From Sinorhizobium garamanticum (GTDB lineage Bacteria > Pseudomonadota > Alphaproteobacteria > Rhizobiales > Rhizobiaceae), in contig NZ_CP120373.1 of NCBI RefSeq assembly GCF_029892065.1, forward strand, positions 1,618,501 through 1,682,500: DNA of 64,000 nucleotides, in the 5' to 3' direction. A model generated the notes under the pieces. That model saw only the letters and a list, made by a program, of their open reading frames with translations. It was not told where the DNA came from and made no database searches. Shown one piece after another: positions 1 to 9,962 of the stretch (the first letter of the stretch is position 1; every line of letters begins with the position of its first letter). The position numbers were made by a program, and so were the translations under genes.

Positions 1-565
1 TCAGCGACAGGATCGCAAGCAGCCCGTAGTGCAGCCATCCGACCGGCAACCCGACGGCGCGCGCCTGGGCGGGATCGAAAGCGTGCAGCAGCAGGTCGCG
101 CCACTTGAGCCCGAGAATGCCGGCGGCAACAAGCGCAATGATGCCCGTTTCCAGGATGTCGCCCCAGCCGATGCCGAGCATGTCGCCGAAAAGGATGTGG
201 TCGAGATGCACATCGCTCTGGATCTTGGTGTAGAGCACCAGGCCGAAACCGAACATGCCGGAAAAGACGATGCCCATCACCGTGTCCTGCTTGATGCGGC
301 TGTTTTCCTTGAGATAGCCGGTCAGGAGCGCGCAGCACATGCCGGCGGCAAAGGCGCCGACCGCGAGCGGCAGGCCGACGATGTAGGAAATGACGACGCC
401 GGGAAAGACCGCGTGCGAGATTGCGTCGCCCATCAGCGACCAGCCCTTGAGGACGAGGAAACAGGAGAGCATCGCCGTCGGGATCGCGACCAGGACCGAG
501 ATCAGCAGCGCGTTGCGCATGAACTCGAATTCGAAAACGACGAGAAGCATGTCGAGCGACATCAT
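1..565 (-). CDS. sitD: Manganese ABC transporter permease SitD (partial, C-terminus outside window)
   Basis: Membrane permease of the Mn(II)/Fe(II) importer SitABCD, partnering SitC. The reading frame is open from an ATGATG start at 565 to the left edge, so only about 188 residues are present. The translation is hydrophobic and closely parallels SitC, including the family stretch LKGWSLMGDAISHAVFPGV. The start overlaps the sitC stop in an ATGA junction, which indicates translational coupling and last place in the sitABCD operon. The alternative in-frame ATG at 562 would shorten it by one residue. Confidence 0.9.
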   Translation of the reverse strand, partial: MMSLDMLLVVFEFEFMRNALLISVLVAIPTAMLSCFLVLKGWSLMGDAISHAVFPGVVISYIVGLPLAVGAFAAGMCCALLTGYLKENSRIKQDTVMGIVFSGMFGFGLVLYTKIQSDVHLDHILFGDMLGIGWGDILETGIIALVAAGILGLKWRDLLLHAFDPAQARAVGLPVGWLHYGLLAILSL

Positions 566-1422
566 CGTGCGACCTCCAGGGCCTCGGACACACGGCGGCG
601 GGCGGCGATCAGCCCATGCTTCGGAGCGAAGATGAAGGCGAGAAGGAAGATCAGCGTCTGCAGCACGATGATGATGCCGCCGGTCGCGCCATCGAGAAAA
701 TAGCTTGCATAGGCGCCGACAAAGCTCGTGAGCGCGCCGATCGCCACGCTGATCGTGATCAGCTTCGGAAAGCGGTCGGTGAGCAGATAAGCGGTCGCCC
801 CGGGCGTCACGACCATGGCAACGACGAGAAAGGCGCCGACGGTCTGAAGGGCGGCGACCGTAGAGGCCGAGAGCAGCGTGAAGAACAGCACCTTCAGGAA
901 GGTCGTGTTGATGCCGATCGAACGGGCATGGCTCTCGTCGAAGAAGGTCACCATCAGGTCTTTCCATTTCGCGAAGAGGATTGCCAGCGAAGCGACGCCG
1001 ATGATGGCGAGCTGCAGTGTGTCGGCCGGGGTGATGGCGAGGATATTGCCGAGCACGATCGTCTGGATGTTCACCGAGGTTGGCGACAGCGACACCATGA
1101 AAAGGCCGAGGCCGAAGAAGGAGGTGAAGATGAGGCCGATGATGGTGTCCTCCTTCAGCCGTGTGCGCTGGTTCAGGAACAGCATGGCGGCTGCGGCAAG
1201 CGCGCCGGAAAAGAAGGCGCCGAGCGAAAAAGGAAGCCCCAGCATGTAGGCACCGGCGACCCCGGGCACGATCGAGTGGGAAAGCGCGTCGCCGATCAGC
1301 GACCAGCCCTTGAGCATGAGATAGGCCGAGAGGAAGGCGCAGACCGCCCCGACGAGTGCGCTGACCCACATGGCGTTGAGCATGTAGCTGTAGGTGAAGG
1401 GTTCGGTGAGGGCCGCAATCAT
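562..1422 (-). CDS. sitC: Manganese ABC transporter permease SitC
   Basis: Inner-membrane permease of 286 residues in the ABC-3 (metal, SitC/ZnuB-like) family. It is strongly hydrophobic with about eight predicted membrane segments and carries the family motif [20 protein letters not shown] near residue 37. It should form the translocation path with SitD, powered by SitB and loaded by SitA. Its start overlaps the sitB stop (1419) by four bases, and its own stop overlaps the sitD start, so the four genes are tightly coupled. Family and context make the assignment firm; Mn rather than Zn specificity rests on the neighbouring mur gene. Confidence 0.95.
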   Translation of the reverse strand: MIAALTEPFTYSYMLNAMWVSALVGAVCAFLSAYLMLKGWSLIGDALSHSIVPGVAGAYMLGLPFSLGAFFSGALAAAAMLFLNQRTRLKEDTIIGLIFTSFFGLGLFMVSLSPTSVNIQTIVLGNILAITPADTLQLAIIGVASLAILFAKWKDLMVTFFDESHARSIGINTTFLKVLFFTLLSASTVAALQTVGAFLVVAMVVTPGATAYLLTDRFPKLITISVAIGALTSFVGAYASYFLDGATGGIIIVLQTLIFLLAFIFAPKHGLIAARRRVSEALEVAR

Positions 1423-2357
1423 TTGTCGTCCGGTTCGGGCTCGGTTTCGGGCTTTGCCGGCTGCGGCACCATTTGCCCCTTCGCGCCGTACATGACGAGC
1501 GGCCGCTCGTCGTCGCTGATGACGGCAAGCTGGCGGGGATCGGCATCGTCGTGCAGGCTCTCGCCGCCGAGCACGAAATGACGCAGCACGCCGCCGAAGG
1601 CGAGTTCGAGATTGTCGCGGGTGAACGTGGTCGGCGTCGGTCCGTAGGCAAGCACAGTGTTCTTCAGGAGCACGGTGCGGTCGCAGAATTCCGGCACGCT
1701 GCCGAGATTGTGGGTGGAGACGAGCATCACCCGCCCCTCGTCGCGCAGGCCGATCAACAGGCGGATGATCGCATCCTCGGTCTTGACGTCGACGCCGGTA
1801 AAGGGCTCGTCGAGCAGGATGACGCGGCCGTCCTGCGCCAATGCCCGGGCGAGGAAAACGCGCTTCTTCTGGCCGCCGGAAAGCTCGCCGATCTGGCGTT
1901 TGCGGAAATCGCTCATGCCGACACGCGCAAGTGCGGCCTCGACCGCGTCATGATCCGCCTTCTTCGGGATCCGAAGCATGTTCATGTGGCCGTAACGGCC
2001 CATCATCACCACGTCCTCGACGAGAACCGGGAAGCTCCAGTCGACCTCCTCGGCCTGCGGCACATAGGCGACGAGATTTCTCTTCAGCGCCGCCGAGACG
2101 GAAAGGCCGAGGATCGAGATTTCGCCCTGCGCCAGCCGGACGAAACCCATGATCGCCTTGAACAGGGTCGACTTGCCGCTGCCGTTGACGCCGACGAGCC
2201 CGGTGATCGTGCCGGTCGGGATCTCGAAGGAGGCGTCGCGGAGCGCCCGGTGACCGGTGCGATAGGCCACCGTCGCGCCGCGGACACGGATGCCGCTGCC
2301 CTCGTCCGTTGATGCCGGCGGCGGCGGCGTGGCGCGCGCCTTTACCTGAAGGTTCAT
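1419..2357 (-). CDS. sitB: Manganese ABC transporter ATP-binding protein SitB
   Basis: ATPase of the SitABCD importer, 312 residues. Walker A is GVNGSGKST at about residues 56-64, the ABC signature LSGGQ at 158-162, Walker B VILLDEP at 178-184, and the H-loop histidine lies near 215. Compared with typical SitB/MntB proteins it has a proline-rich N-terminal extension of about 20 residues and an acidic, proline-rich C-terminal tail, both probably unstructured. The ATG overlaps the sitA stop by four bases. All catalytic motifs are intact. Confidence 0.95.
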   Translation of the reverse strand: MNLQVKARATPPPPASTDEGSGIRVRGATVAYRTGHRALRDASFEIPTGTITGLVGVNGSGKSTLFKAIMGFVRLAQGEISILGLSVSAALKRNLVAYVPQAEEVDWSFPVLVEDVVMMGRYGHMNMLRIPKKADHDAVEAALARVGMSDFRKRQIGELSGGQKKRVFLARALAQDGRVILLDEPFTGVDVKTEDAIIRLLIGLRDEGRVMLVSTHNLGSVPEFCDRTVLLKNTVLAYGPTPTTFTRDNLELAFGGVLRHFVLGGESLHDDADPRQLAVISDDERPLVMYGAKGQMVPQPAKPETEPEPDDK

Positions 2358-3259
2358 TGCGAAAGACCTTTCGCGATCGTTTCGGAGGTAACACGAAGCA
2401 GGTCGATATAGGTCGGCACCGGACCGTCTGCCTCGCTCAAGGAGTCGACATAAAGCACGCCACCATACTTCGCACCGGTTTCCCGCGCCACCTGTTCGGC
2501 CGGATCCGGCGAGATCGTGCTCTCTGAAAAGATCACTGGAATGTTGTTGGCACGCACCGCGTCGATCACCTTGCGCACCTGCTGCGGCGTGCCCTGCTGA
2601 TCGGCATTGATCGGCCAGAGATAGAGTTCCTTCATGCCGAAGTCGCGGATCAGGTAGCTGAAGGCGCCCTCGCTCGAGACGAGCCAGCGCTTTTCCGCCG
2701 GGATCTTCTCGAGTTCGGCCCGGATCGGCGCGATGGCCGCCTCGATCTTCTGCTTATAGGCCTCGGCATTCGCCTTGTAGGTTTCGGCGTTCTGAGGGTC
2801 GAATTTCACGAAGGCGTCGCGGATGTTGTCGACATAGATCAGCGCTGCCGAGGGCGACATCCAGGCATGCGGGTTCGGCTTGCCGCTATAGGGTCCTTCC
2901 GCGATCCCCATCGGCTCGACCCCTTCGGAGACGACGACGCCCGGAATGTCGTCGAAGTTCTGGAAGAATTTTTCGAACCAGAGCTCCAGGTTCAGCCCGT
3001 TCCAGAGGATGAGTTTGGCATCGTGCGCTTTCAGGATGTCGCGTGGCGTCGGCTGGTAATTGTGGATCTCCGCGCCGGGCTTGGTGATCGATTCGACGAT
3101 TGCCGCGTCGCCCGCGACATTCCGCGCCATGTCGGCAATGACCGTAAACGTGGTGACCGCCTTGAATTTTTCCTGGGCCAGCGCTGCGCCGGGAATGAAG
3201 GAAAAGGCGGCCGCCGCCGCTGCTGCCGCCAATATCATGCGCCTCGTGCAATCGATCAT
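2354..3259 (-). CDS. sitA: Manganese ABC transporter substrate-binding protein SitA
   Basis: Periplasmic metal-binding protein of 301 residues in the cluster 9 (SitA/ZnuA-like) solute-binding family. It begins with a signal peptide rich in alanine ending near ALAQ (residues 26-29). Candidate metal-ligand regions are [13 protein letters not shown] and NPHAWMSP, whose histidines are conserved in the family. There is no His-rich loop, which argues for manganese or iron rather than zinc. It is the first gene of sitABCD and faces mur across a 131-bp spacer holding a perfect palindrome, the likely Mur operator. Confidence 0.95.
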   Translation of the reverse strand: MIDCTRRMILAAAAAAAAFSFIPGAALAQEKFKAVTTFTVIADMARNVAGDAAIVESITKPGAEIHNYQPTPRDILKAHDAKLILWNGLNLELWFEKFFQNFDDIPGVVVSEGVEPMGIAEGPYSGKPNPHAWMSPSAALIYVDNIRDAFVKFDPQNAETYKANAEAYKQKIEAAIAPIRAELEKIPAEKRWLVSSEGAFSYLIRDFGMKELYLWPINADQQGTPQQVRKVIDAVRANNIPVIFSESTISPDPAEQVARETGAKYGGVLYVDSLSEADGPVPTYIDLLRVTSETIAKGLSQ

Positions 3260-3329
3260 TCATCACTCCTCAGGACCAGCCTCGATGTAATCCGGCATTA
3301 TGCGTAGGCGAATGACCTGCATAAGTCAA

Positions 3330-3350
3330 TGCAAATGAGAACCATTTGCA
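3330..3350. promoter_or_regulatory. Candidate Mur operator between sitA and mur
   Basis: Perfect inverted repeat TGCAAATG-N5-CATTTGCA in the divergent sitA-mur spacer, about 70 bp from the sitA start and 40 bp from the mur start. Rhizobial Mur is known to repress sit operons through TGCAAAT-type sites; the match here is seen directly, the function is inferred. Confidence 0.7.
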
Positions 3351-3390
3351 ACTAGCTATTTTCAAACAGGTCGCCCTTGGCTAGTGTCGG

Positions 3391-3822
3391 ATGATGAGAC
3401 AAAGCAAGAATCGGATCAAGGAACTGGAAGGAATCCTGCGGGATGGCGGCGTGCGCGTTACCCGCCAACGTGCTGCAATCCTTAAGATTCTGGCCGAGGC
3501 CGAGGATCATCCCGATGCCAGCGAATTGCACCGGCGCGCGAAGGAAATCGATGCGACGGTGTCGCTTTCGACCGTTTACCGGACGCTGTCGGCGCTGGAG
3601 CAGCAGGGGGTCGTACAGCGGCATGCCTTCGAGAACGCGACCGCTCGATTCGAGACGGCGGACGCCCCGCATCACGACCATCTGATCGACATCGATACGG
3701 GTGCTGTGATCGAGTTCCGCTCGGACAAGATCGAACAATTGCAGGCGGAGATCGCCGCCGAGCTCGGTTACGACCTGGTGCGCCACCGGCTGGAGCTTTA
3801 TTGCCGGAAGCGCAAGGACTGA
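3391..3822 (+). CDS. mur: Fur-family manganese-responsive regulator Mur
   Basis: DNA-binding metalloregulator of 143 residues: a winged helix (about residues 20-85, with VSLSTVYRTLSALE as the recognition region) followed by a dimerisation and metal domain with HHDH at 94-97. Ordinary Fur proteins have a structural CxxC right after this motif; here the two positions are Asp100 and Thr103, as in rhizobial Mur proteins that sense Mn(II). It is divergent from sitABCD, its expected main target. The two adjacent ATGs at 3391 and 3394 cannot be separated by sequence. Confidence 0.92.
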   Translation: MMRQSKNRIKELEGILRDGGVRVTRQRAAILKILAEAEDHPDASELHRRAKEIDATVSLSTVYRTLSALEQQGVVQRHAFENATARFETADAPHHDHLIDIDTGAVIEFRSDKIEQLQAEIAAELGYDLVRHRLELYCRKRKD

Positions 3823-3828
3823 CAGGGA

Positions 3829-4746
3829 TCACCCCTTGGCTGCGGCCGCCGCCACGCGCTGCCGCGCCGGTATGGTCATGGCGACGACGCCGGTAATAAC
3901 GCAGCAGAGGCCGATCCACGCAGTTGCCGGTAGAGTTTCGCCAAGGAACAGGACTCCGATGGCAACGCCGATCGGAACGCGTACATAGGCCTGTGCCGTC
4001 GTGCCGACGGATCCGAGCGTGTGGATCAGGCGGAAATAGATGACGAAGGCGAGTGCCGTCGAGAAGGCCGACAGGCAGACGAGCGCAATCAGCGATTCGG
4101 GCGAGGGGTTGAGCGTCCAGGGCCGATCGACGACCAGGCTCGTCGGGACGAGCAAAACCGCGCCGGCGAGAAGCGACCCCGCGGCGGGTATCATCGGATC
4201 CTGCCCCTTGAAATTCTTCCCGAAGATCGCCGCGCCCGCATAGCAAATGGTTGCAAGGACAACGGCAAGCTGCGGAACGAGCTGATCGCCGACGCCGCGA
4301 AAGGCTTCGAGCCCAATGATCAGGCTGATGCCGGTGAGCCCCGCAATGACGCCAACGAACTTGCGGGCGGTAACGGGCTCGTGCCGGGTGATCAGGGCCG
4401 TCAGAAGGAAGGCGAAGATGGGCGTGGTGGAATTGAGGATCACCGCCACACCGGCGTCGATCGTCCGCTCGGCCCAGGCGATCAGCGTGAACGGAAAGAC
4501 GCTGTTGAGGCAGGCCTGGAACAGAAAGCGCCTCAAGGTGGCGGTGTCACGCGGCAACGAAAGGCCGCGCCATCCGATCACTGCCAGAAGAATTGCGCCG
4601 GCGAGCAGGGTGCGCGCGGCAATCAGCGTCACCGGCGGAATGGTTTCAACGCCGATCTTGATGAAGGTGTAGGAGGCGCCCCAGAGGCTGGCGAGGGCGA
4701 GAAGTAACAACAGTTCGAAGGCAATATTTGTCTTGGCGGCGACCAT
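3829..4746 (-). CDS. EamA/DMT-family transporter
   Basis: Predicted drug/metabolite transporter of 305 residues with ten hydrophobic segments arranged as two EamA repeats (N-terminal half around SLWGASYTFIKIGV, second half starting near VPQLAVVLATICYAGA). The longer reading frame upstream is ignored because ATG 4746 has an AAGGA ribosome site nine bases ahead and begins exactly at the first membrane helix. The gene ends six bases from the convergent mur stop with no clear terminator between them. Substrate is unknown; members export metabolites such as amino acids. Confidence 0.85.
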   Translation of the reverse strand: MVAAKTNIAFELLLLLALASLWGASYTFIKIGVETIPPVTLIAARTLLAGAILLAVIGWRGLSLPRDTATLRRFLFQACLNSVFPFTLIAWAERTIDAGVAVILNSTTPIFAFLLTALITRHEPVTARKFVGVIAGLTGISLIIGLEAFRGVGDQLVPQLAVVLATICYAGAAIFGKNFKGQDPMIPAAGSLLAGAVLLVPTSLVVDRPWTLNPSPESLIALVCLSAFSTALAFVIYFRLIHTLGSVGTTAQAYVRVPIGVAIGVLFLGETLPATAWIGLCCVITGVVAMTIPARQRVAAAAAKG

Positions 4747-4892
4747 CGATCCAGTCCTTGAAGCGAGTTCATGCCGCTCTTCTAGCATCGTCGACAGATG
4801 GATGCTTCGATCCCGATCGAAATGTGATGCGTCTGCGGGATGCGAAAGCCGGAGCTGTTTCCAGCCCCGGCCCCCGCATCTCCAGACGTCGT

Positions 4893-4920
4893 GGTGCCGC
4901 CCGAAAATTCGGACGGCACC
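4893..4920 (-). terminator. Hairpin downstream of glpV
   Basis: Interrupted stem GGTGCCG / CGGCACC with an inner CCGAA / TTCGG stem, located 14 bases past the glpV stop. No T-run follows on the minus strand, so it may stabilise the 3' end rather than terminate by itself. Confidence 0.5.
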
Positions 4921-4933
4921 TGCCTTGGGAGGC

Positions 4934-6658
4934 TTAGTTCGTCTGCCAGCTCTTGACCAGTTCGTCATAGTTGACGGTGATCGGCTTTTCCTTCTCGTTC
5001 TCGACCTTCAACTGCGGAGCGAGGTTGCCAGCCTTGACGGCTTCCGCGTTCCAGAATTCGAGGTCGTGCTCTTCCGCCAGCTTCGGGCCGATGTCGCCCT
5101 GAACGCCGGCACGCTCGAGGCGCTGCAGCACCTTTTCCTGCTCGGCGCAGAGCGAGTCCATGGCTTCCTGGGCGGTCTTTGCGCCGGAGGAAGCATCGCC
5201 GATCGCCTGCCACCAGAGCTGGGCCAGCTTCGGATAGTCAGGCACGTTCGTGCCGGTCGGCGACCACTGCAGGCGGGCCGGCGAACGGTAGAACTCGATC
5301 AGGCCGCCGAGCTTCGGTGCACGCTCGGTGAAGCTCGGATGATCGAGCGTCGACTGGCGGATGAAGGTGAGACCGACATGGCTCTTCTTCACGTCCACCG
5401 TCTTGGAGGTTACGAACTGCGCGTAGAGCCAAGCGGCCTTGGCGCGGTCGTCCGGTGTCGACTTCAGGAGCGTCCAGGAGCCGGCATCCTGATAGCCAAG
5501 CTTCATGCCGTCCTTCCAGTAGACGCCGTGTGGGCTCGGGGCAAAACGCCACTTCGGGGTGCCGTCCTCGTTGACCACCGGCAGGCCTTGCTTCACGAAG
5601 TCCGCGGTGAACGCCGTGTAGGTGAACATCTGCTGCGCGATCTCACCCTGCGACGGAACCGGACCGGATTCCGAGAAGGTCATGCCCTGGGAAGCCGCCG
5701 GAGCGTAGGCCTTCATCCAATCGAGATACTTCTGGATCGCATAGACCGAGGCCGGGCCGTTGGTGTCACCGCCGCGTGCAACGCAGGATCCGACGGGGCG
5801 CGAGTTCTCGTCGACCCTGATGCCCCACTCGTCGACCGGCTTGCCGTTCGGGATGCCCTTGTCGCCGTTGCCGGCCATCGACAGCCAAGCGTCGGTGAAG
5901 CGCCAGCCAAGCGACGGGTCCTTCTTGCCGTAGTCCATGTGGCCATAGACCTTCTTGCCGTCGATCTCGCGGCCGGTGAAGAACTCGGCGATGTCCTCAT
6001 AGGCCGACCAGTTGACCGGCACGCCGAGGTCGTAGCCGTACTTGGCCTTGAACTCTTCCTGGATCTTCGGATCGTTGAACCAGTCGTAGCGGAACCAGTA
6101 AAGGTTCGCGAACTGCTGGTCGGGAAGCTGGTAGAGCTTGCCGTCCGGGGCGGTGGTAAAGGACTTGCCGATGAAGTCGTCGATGTCGAGGTTCGGGTTG
6201 GTGACGTCCTTGCCCTCGTTCGCCATGAAGTCGGTCAGGCTGCGGGCCTGCTGGTATCGCCAATGGGTGCCGATCAGATCCGAGTCGTTGATATAGGCGT
6301 CATAGACGTTTTCGCCCGACTGCATCTGCGTCTGCAGCTTTTCGACGACGTCGCCTTCGCCGATCAGGTCGTGGGTGATCTTGATGCCGGTGATGTCGGA
6401 GAACGCCTTGGCAAGCGTCTTCGCTTCATATTCATGGGTGGTGATCGTTTCGGAGACGACCTTGATTTCCATGCCGGCAAAAGGCTTCGCCGCATCGACG
6501 AACCACTGCATTTCCGCTTCCTGGGCCGCGCGATCGAGCGACGAGAGGTCGCCGATTTCCTTATCCAGGAATGACTTTGCCTCATCCATGCCGGCATAGG
6601 CCGAGCCGGTGAGAGCCAGCAGCATTGCTGCCGTCGTCGTTAGAAGATGCCGTCGCAT
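4934..6658 (-). CDS. glpV: Glycerol ABC transporter substrate-binding protein GlpV
   Basis: Large (574-residue) periplasmic binding protein of the family-1 extracellular solute-binding group, with a 22-residue signal peptide (cleavage after GSAYA). It ends the glp operon and follows glpU by about 80 bases. An AGGGAGGAA ribosome site precedes the ATG. It is longer than ordinary sugar-binding proteins (about 420), in line with rhizobial GlpV, which supplies glycerol to the GlpSTPQU transporter. Assignment rests on size, family resemblance and the complete glp gene order. Confidence 0.9.
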   Translation of the reverse strand: MRRHLLTTTAAMLLALTGSAYAGMDEAKSFLDKEIGDLSSLDRAAQEAEMQWFVDAAKPFAGMEIKVVSETITTHEYEAKTLAKAFSDITGIKITHDLIGEGDVVEKLQTQMQSGENVYDAYINDSDLIGTHWRYQQARSLTDFMANEGKDVTNPNLDIDDFIGKSFTTAPDGKLYQLPDQQFANLYWFRYDWFNDPKIQEEFKAKYGYDLGVPVNWSAYEDIAEFFTGREIDGKKVYGHMDYGKKDPSLGWRFTDAWLSMAGNGDKGIPNGKPVDEWGIRVDENSRPVGSCVARGGDTNGPASVYAIQKYLDWMKAYAPAASQGMTFSESGPVPSQGEIAQQMFTYTAFTADFVKQGLPVVNEDGTPKWRFAPSPHGVYWKDGMKLGYQDAGSWTLLKSTPDDRAKAAWLYAQFVTSKTVDVKKSHVGLTFIRQSTLDHPSFTERAPKLGGLIEFYRSPARLQWSPTGTNVPDYPKLAQLWWQAIGDASSGAKTAQEAMDSLCAEQEKVLQRLERAGVQGDIGPKLAEEHDLEFWNAEAVKAGNLAPQLKVENEKEKPITVNYDELVKSWQTN

Positions 6659-6738
6659 TAATTCCTCCCTTGGGTTTTGCGATTGCAGTTCATTGCAGTC
6701 TCGAGGGGCGCGCCGTCGATGCGCCCCTCATTCCGTTC

Positions 6739-7158
6739 TCAGACGTAGCGGAAGACGCCGATGGCATAGACCACAGAGAGCGCGACCGCCCACCAGAGGT
6801 TTGTGCCGACGAGCCCCAGCCAGCCGAGTTGAATGAAGGCGGATCCGAGCAGCGAGACGAAGAGCCGGTCGCCGCGCGTCGTTTCGAAGCGCAGGATGCC
6901 GACGCGCGGATTGCCTCCGGGCCGGGCATATTCCCAGACGGCCATCAGCGACAGAAGCGCGAAGATCGTCAGAAAGAACATGGCGGTCGGGAAGGACCAG
7001 GCCATCCAGCCGCCGGGGATCAGCGGGGCGAACCAGTCGCGCTCGCCGTCCTTGACCGGCAGGGTAGAAACGAGCAGGCCCGCAACTGCGACATAGACGA
7101 CGAGCACGGCGACAAGTGCGACGGGCCAGCGGTTCTTGCGTGTGGCGATGGCTTCCAT
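6739..7158 (-). CDS. glpU: Small integral membrane protein GlpU (DUF2160)
   Basis: Predicted membrane protein of 139 residues with four hydrophobic segments (about 12-32, 55-75, 100-115 and 120-136). The ATG shares one base with the glpQ stop (TGATG) and is preceded by GGGGAGGG, so this start is preferred to the much longer overlapping frame, which only shadows glpQ. It belongs to a small family found in rhizobial glycerol transporter operons between the permeases and the binding protein. Its role is unknown; an accessory transporter subunit is the natural guess. Confidence 0.85.
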   Translation of the reverse strand: MEAIATRKNRWPVALVAVLVVYVAVAGLLVSTLPVKDGERDWFAPLIPGGWMAWSFPTAMFFLTIFALLSLMAVWEYARPGGNPRVGILRFETTRGDRLFVSLLGSAFIQLGWLGLVGTNLWWAVALSVVYAIGVFRYV

Positions 7159-7982
7159 CAGACCCTCCCCAGGGCGAAGCCCTTGGCGATGTAGTTGCGA
7201 ACGAAATAGATGACGAGTGCGCCGGGGATAATCGTCAGCACGCCTGCGGCGGCAAGCACGCCCCAGTCGAGACCGGACGCCGAGACTGTGCGGGTCATGG
7301 TGGCGGCGATCGGCTTGGCATCGGTGGTCGTGAGCGTGCGGGCGATCAGGAGTTCGACCCAGGAGAACATGAAGCAGAAGAAGGCGGCAACGCCGATGCC
7401 GGATGCGATCAGCGGCACGAAGATTTTTACGAAGAAGCGCGGGAAGGAGTAGCCGTCGATATAGGCCGTCTCGTCGATCTCCTTCGGCACGCCGGACATG
7501 AAGCCTTCGAGAATCCAGACCGCCAGCGGCACGTTGAAGAGGCAGTGCGCGATGGCGACCGCGATATGCGTGTCGATCAGGCCGAAGGCGGAATAGAGCT
7601 GGAAGAAGGGCAGCGCGAAAACGGCTGGCGGCGCCATCCGGTTCGTCAGCAGCCAGAAGAACAGATGCTTGTCGCCGAGGAAGCGGTAGCGCGAAAAGGC
7701 GTAGGCCGCCGGCAGCGCCACGGTGACCGAGATCACCGTGTTCATCACGACATAGGTGATCGAGTTGATGTAGCCGTTGTACCAGGAGGGATCGGTGAAG
7801 ATCACCGTGTAATTGCGGAGCGTCGGATTCTGCGGCCACAGCGAAAAGGTGCTGAGGATTTCGCTTGTCTCCTTGAAGCTCATATTGACCAGCCAGTAGA
7901 TCGGCAGGAGCAGGAAGATAATGTAGATCGTCGGCACCAGCCAGGAGAGGCGTTGCGACATCGGTTGCTTTTGAGTCTTCAT
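7158..7982 (-). CDS. glpQ: Glycerol ABC transporter permease GlpQ
   Basis: MalG-type permease of 274 residues with six predicted membrane spans. The cytoplasmic EAA loop that contacts the ATPases is visible as EIDETAYIDGYSFPRFF around residues 168-184. A strong AGGGAGGGAGGA ribosome site lies ahead of the ATG. It is expected to form the glycerol channel as a heterodimer with GlpP. Confidence 0.92.
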   Translation of the reverse strand: MKTQKQPMSQRLSWLVPTIYIIFLLLPIYWLVNMSFKETSEILSTFSLWPQNPTLRNYTVIFTDPSWYNGYINSITYVVMNTVISVTVALPAAYAFSRYRFLGDKHLFFWLLTNRMAPPAVFALPFFQLYSAFGLIDTHIAVAIAHCLFNVPLAVWILEGFMSGVPKEIDETAYIDGYSFPRFFVKIFVPLIASGIGVAAFFCFMFSWVELLIARTLTTTDAKPIAATMTRTVSASGLDWGVLAAAGVLTIIPGALVIYFVRNYIAKGFALGRV

Positions 7983-8000
7983 AATGTCCTCCCTCCCTTC

Positions 8001-8867
8001 TCAGCCTTGCGCGTCACTGGTGGTCATCACCGTGTAGAAGATCCACGAGAGCAGCAGGATGATGAGGAAGTAGATGATCGAGAGGGCCGCGGCCGGGCCG
8101 AGGTCGAACTGGCCGATCGCCATCTTGACGAGATCGATCGACAGGAAGGTCGTCGAATTGCCAGGTCCACCGCCGGTGACGACGAAAGGCTCCGTGTAGA
8201 TCATGAAACTGTCCATGAAGCGCAGCAGGAAGGCGATCAAGAGCACGCGCTTCATTTTCGGAAGCTGGATGTAGCGGAAGACGGACCAGCGCGAGGCGCC
8301 GTCGATCTTGGCCGCCTGGTAGTAGGCGTCGGGGATCGAGACGAGGCCGGCATAGCACAAGAGCACGACAAGGCTCGTCCAGTGCCAGACGTCCATAATG
8401 ATCAGCGTGACCCAGGCATCGAGCGGGTTCTGCACATAGTTGTAGTTGATGCCAAGCGATGCGAGGGTGCGTCCGAGCAGGCCGATGTCGACGCGTCCGA
8501 AGACCTGCCAGATAGTGCCGACCACGTTCCACGGAATGAGCAGCGGCAGCGCCATCAGGACGAGGCAGATCGGCACGCCGATGCCCTTCTTCGGCATGTT
8601 GAGTGCGATCACGATGCCGAGCGGAATCTCGATCGTCAGGATGATCGCCGAGAAGATCAGGTTGCGGATCAGCGCATCCCAGAAGCGGTCGGATTCGAGT
8701 GTCTCCACGAACCAGTCGGTGCCGGCCCAGAAGAACTCGTTGTTGCCGAAGGTGTCCTGCACTGAATAGTTGACGACCGTCATCAGCGGGATCACGGCGG
8801 AGAAGGCGACGAGCACCAACACCGGCAGGACCATGAACCAGGCCTTGTTGTTCCAGGTCTTTTCCAT
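8001..8867 (-). CDS. glpP: Glycerol ABC transporter permease GlpP
   Basis: MalF-like permease of 288 residues with six membrane spans; the first is at about 11-31. The EAA loop appears as AYYQAAKIDGASRWSVFRY near residues 181-199. It begins only three bases after the glpT stop, with GGAGG ahead of the ATG. Partner of GlpQ. Confidence 0.92.
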   Translation of the reverse strand: MEKTWNNKAWFMVLPVLVLVAFSAVIPLMTVVNYSVQDTFGNNEFFWAGTDWFVETLESDRFWDALIRNLIFSAIILTIEIPLGIVIALNMPKKGIGVPICLVLMALPLLIPWNVVGTIWQVFGRVDIGLLGRTLASLGINYNYVQNPLDAWVTLIIMDVWHWTSLVVLLCYAGLVSIPDAYYQAAKIDGASRWSVFRYIQLPKMKRVLLIAFLLRFMDSFMIYTEPFVVTGGGPGNSTTFLSIDLVKMAIGQFDLGPAAALSIIYFLIILLLSWIFYTVMTTSDAQG

Positions 8868-8870
8868 GGG

Positions 8871-9941
<1,071 letters not shown>

Positions 9942-9962
9942 GGTTTCCTCCCAGCGCCTCCC

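Noticed and set aside
7116..8765. Plus-strand frame of 549 codons opposite glpQ and glpP
   Set aside because: Shadow of two clear permease genes; the charged, low-complexity translation is typical of antisense frames.
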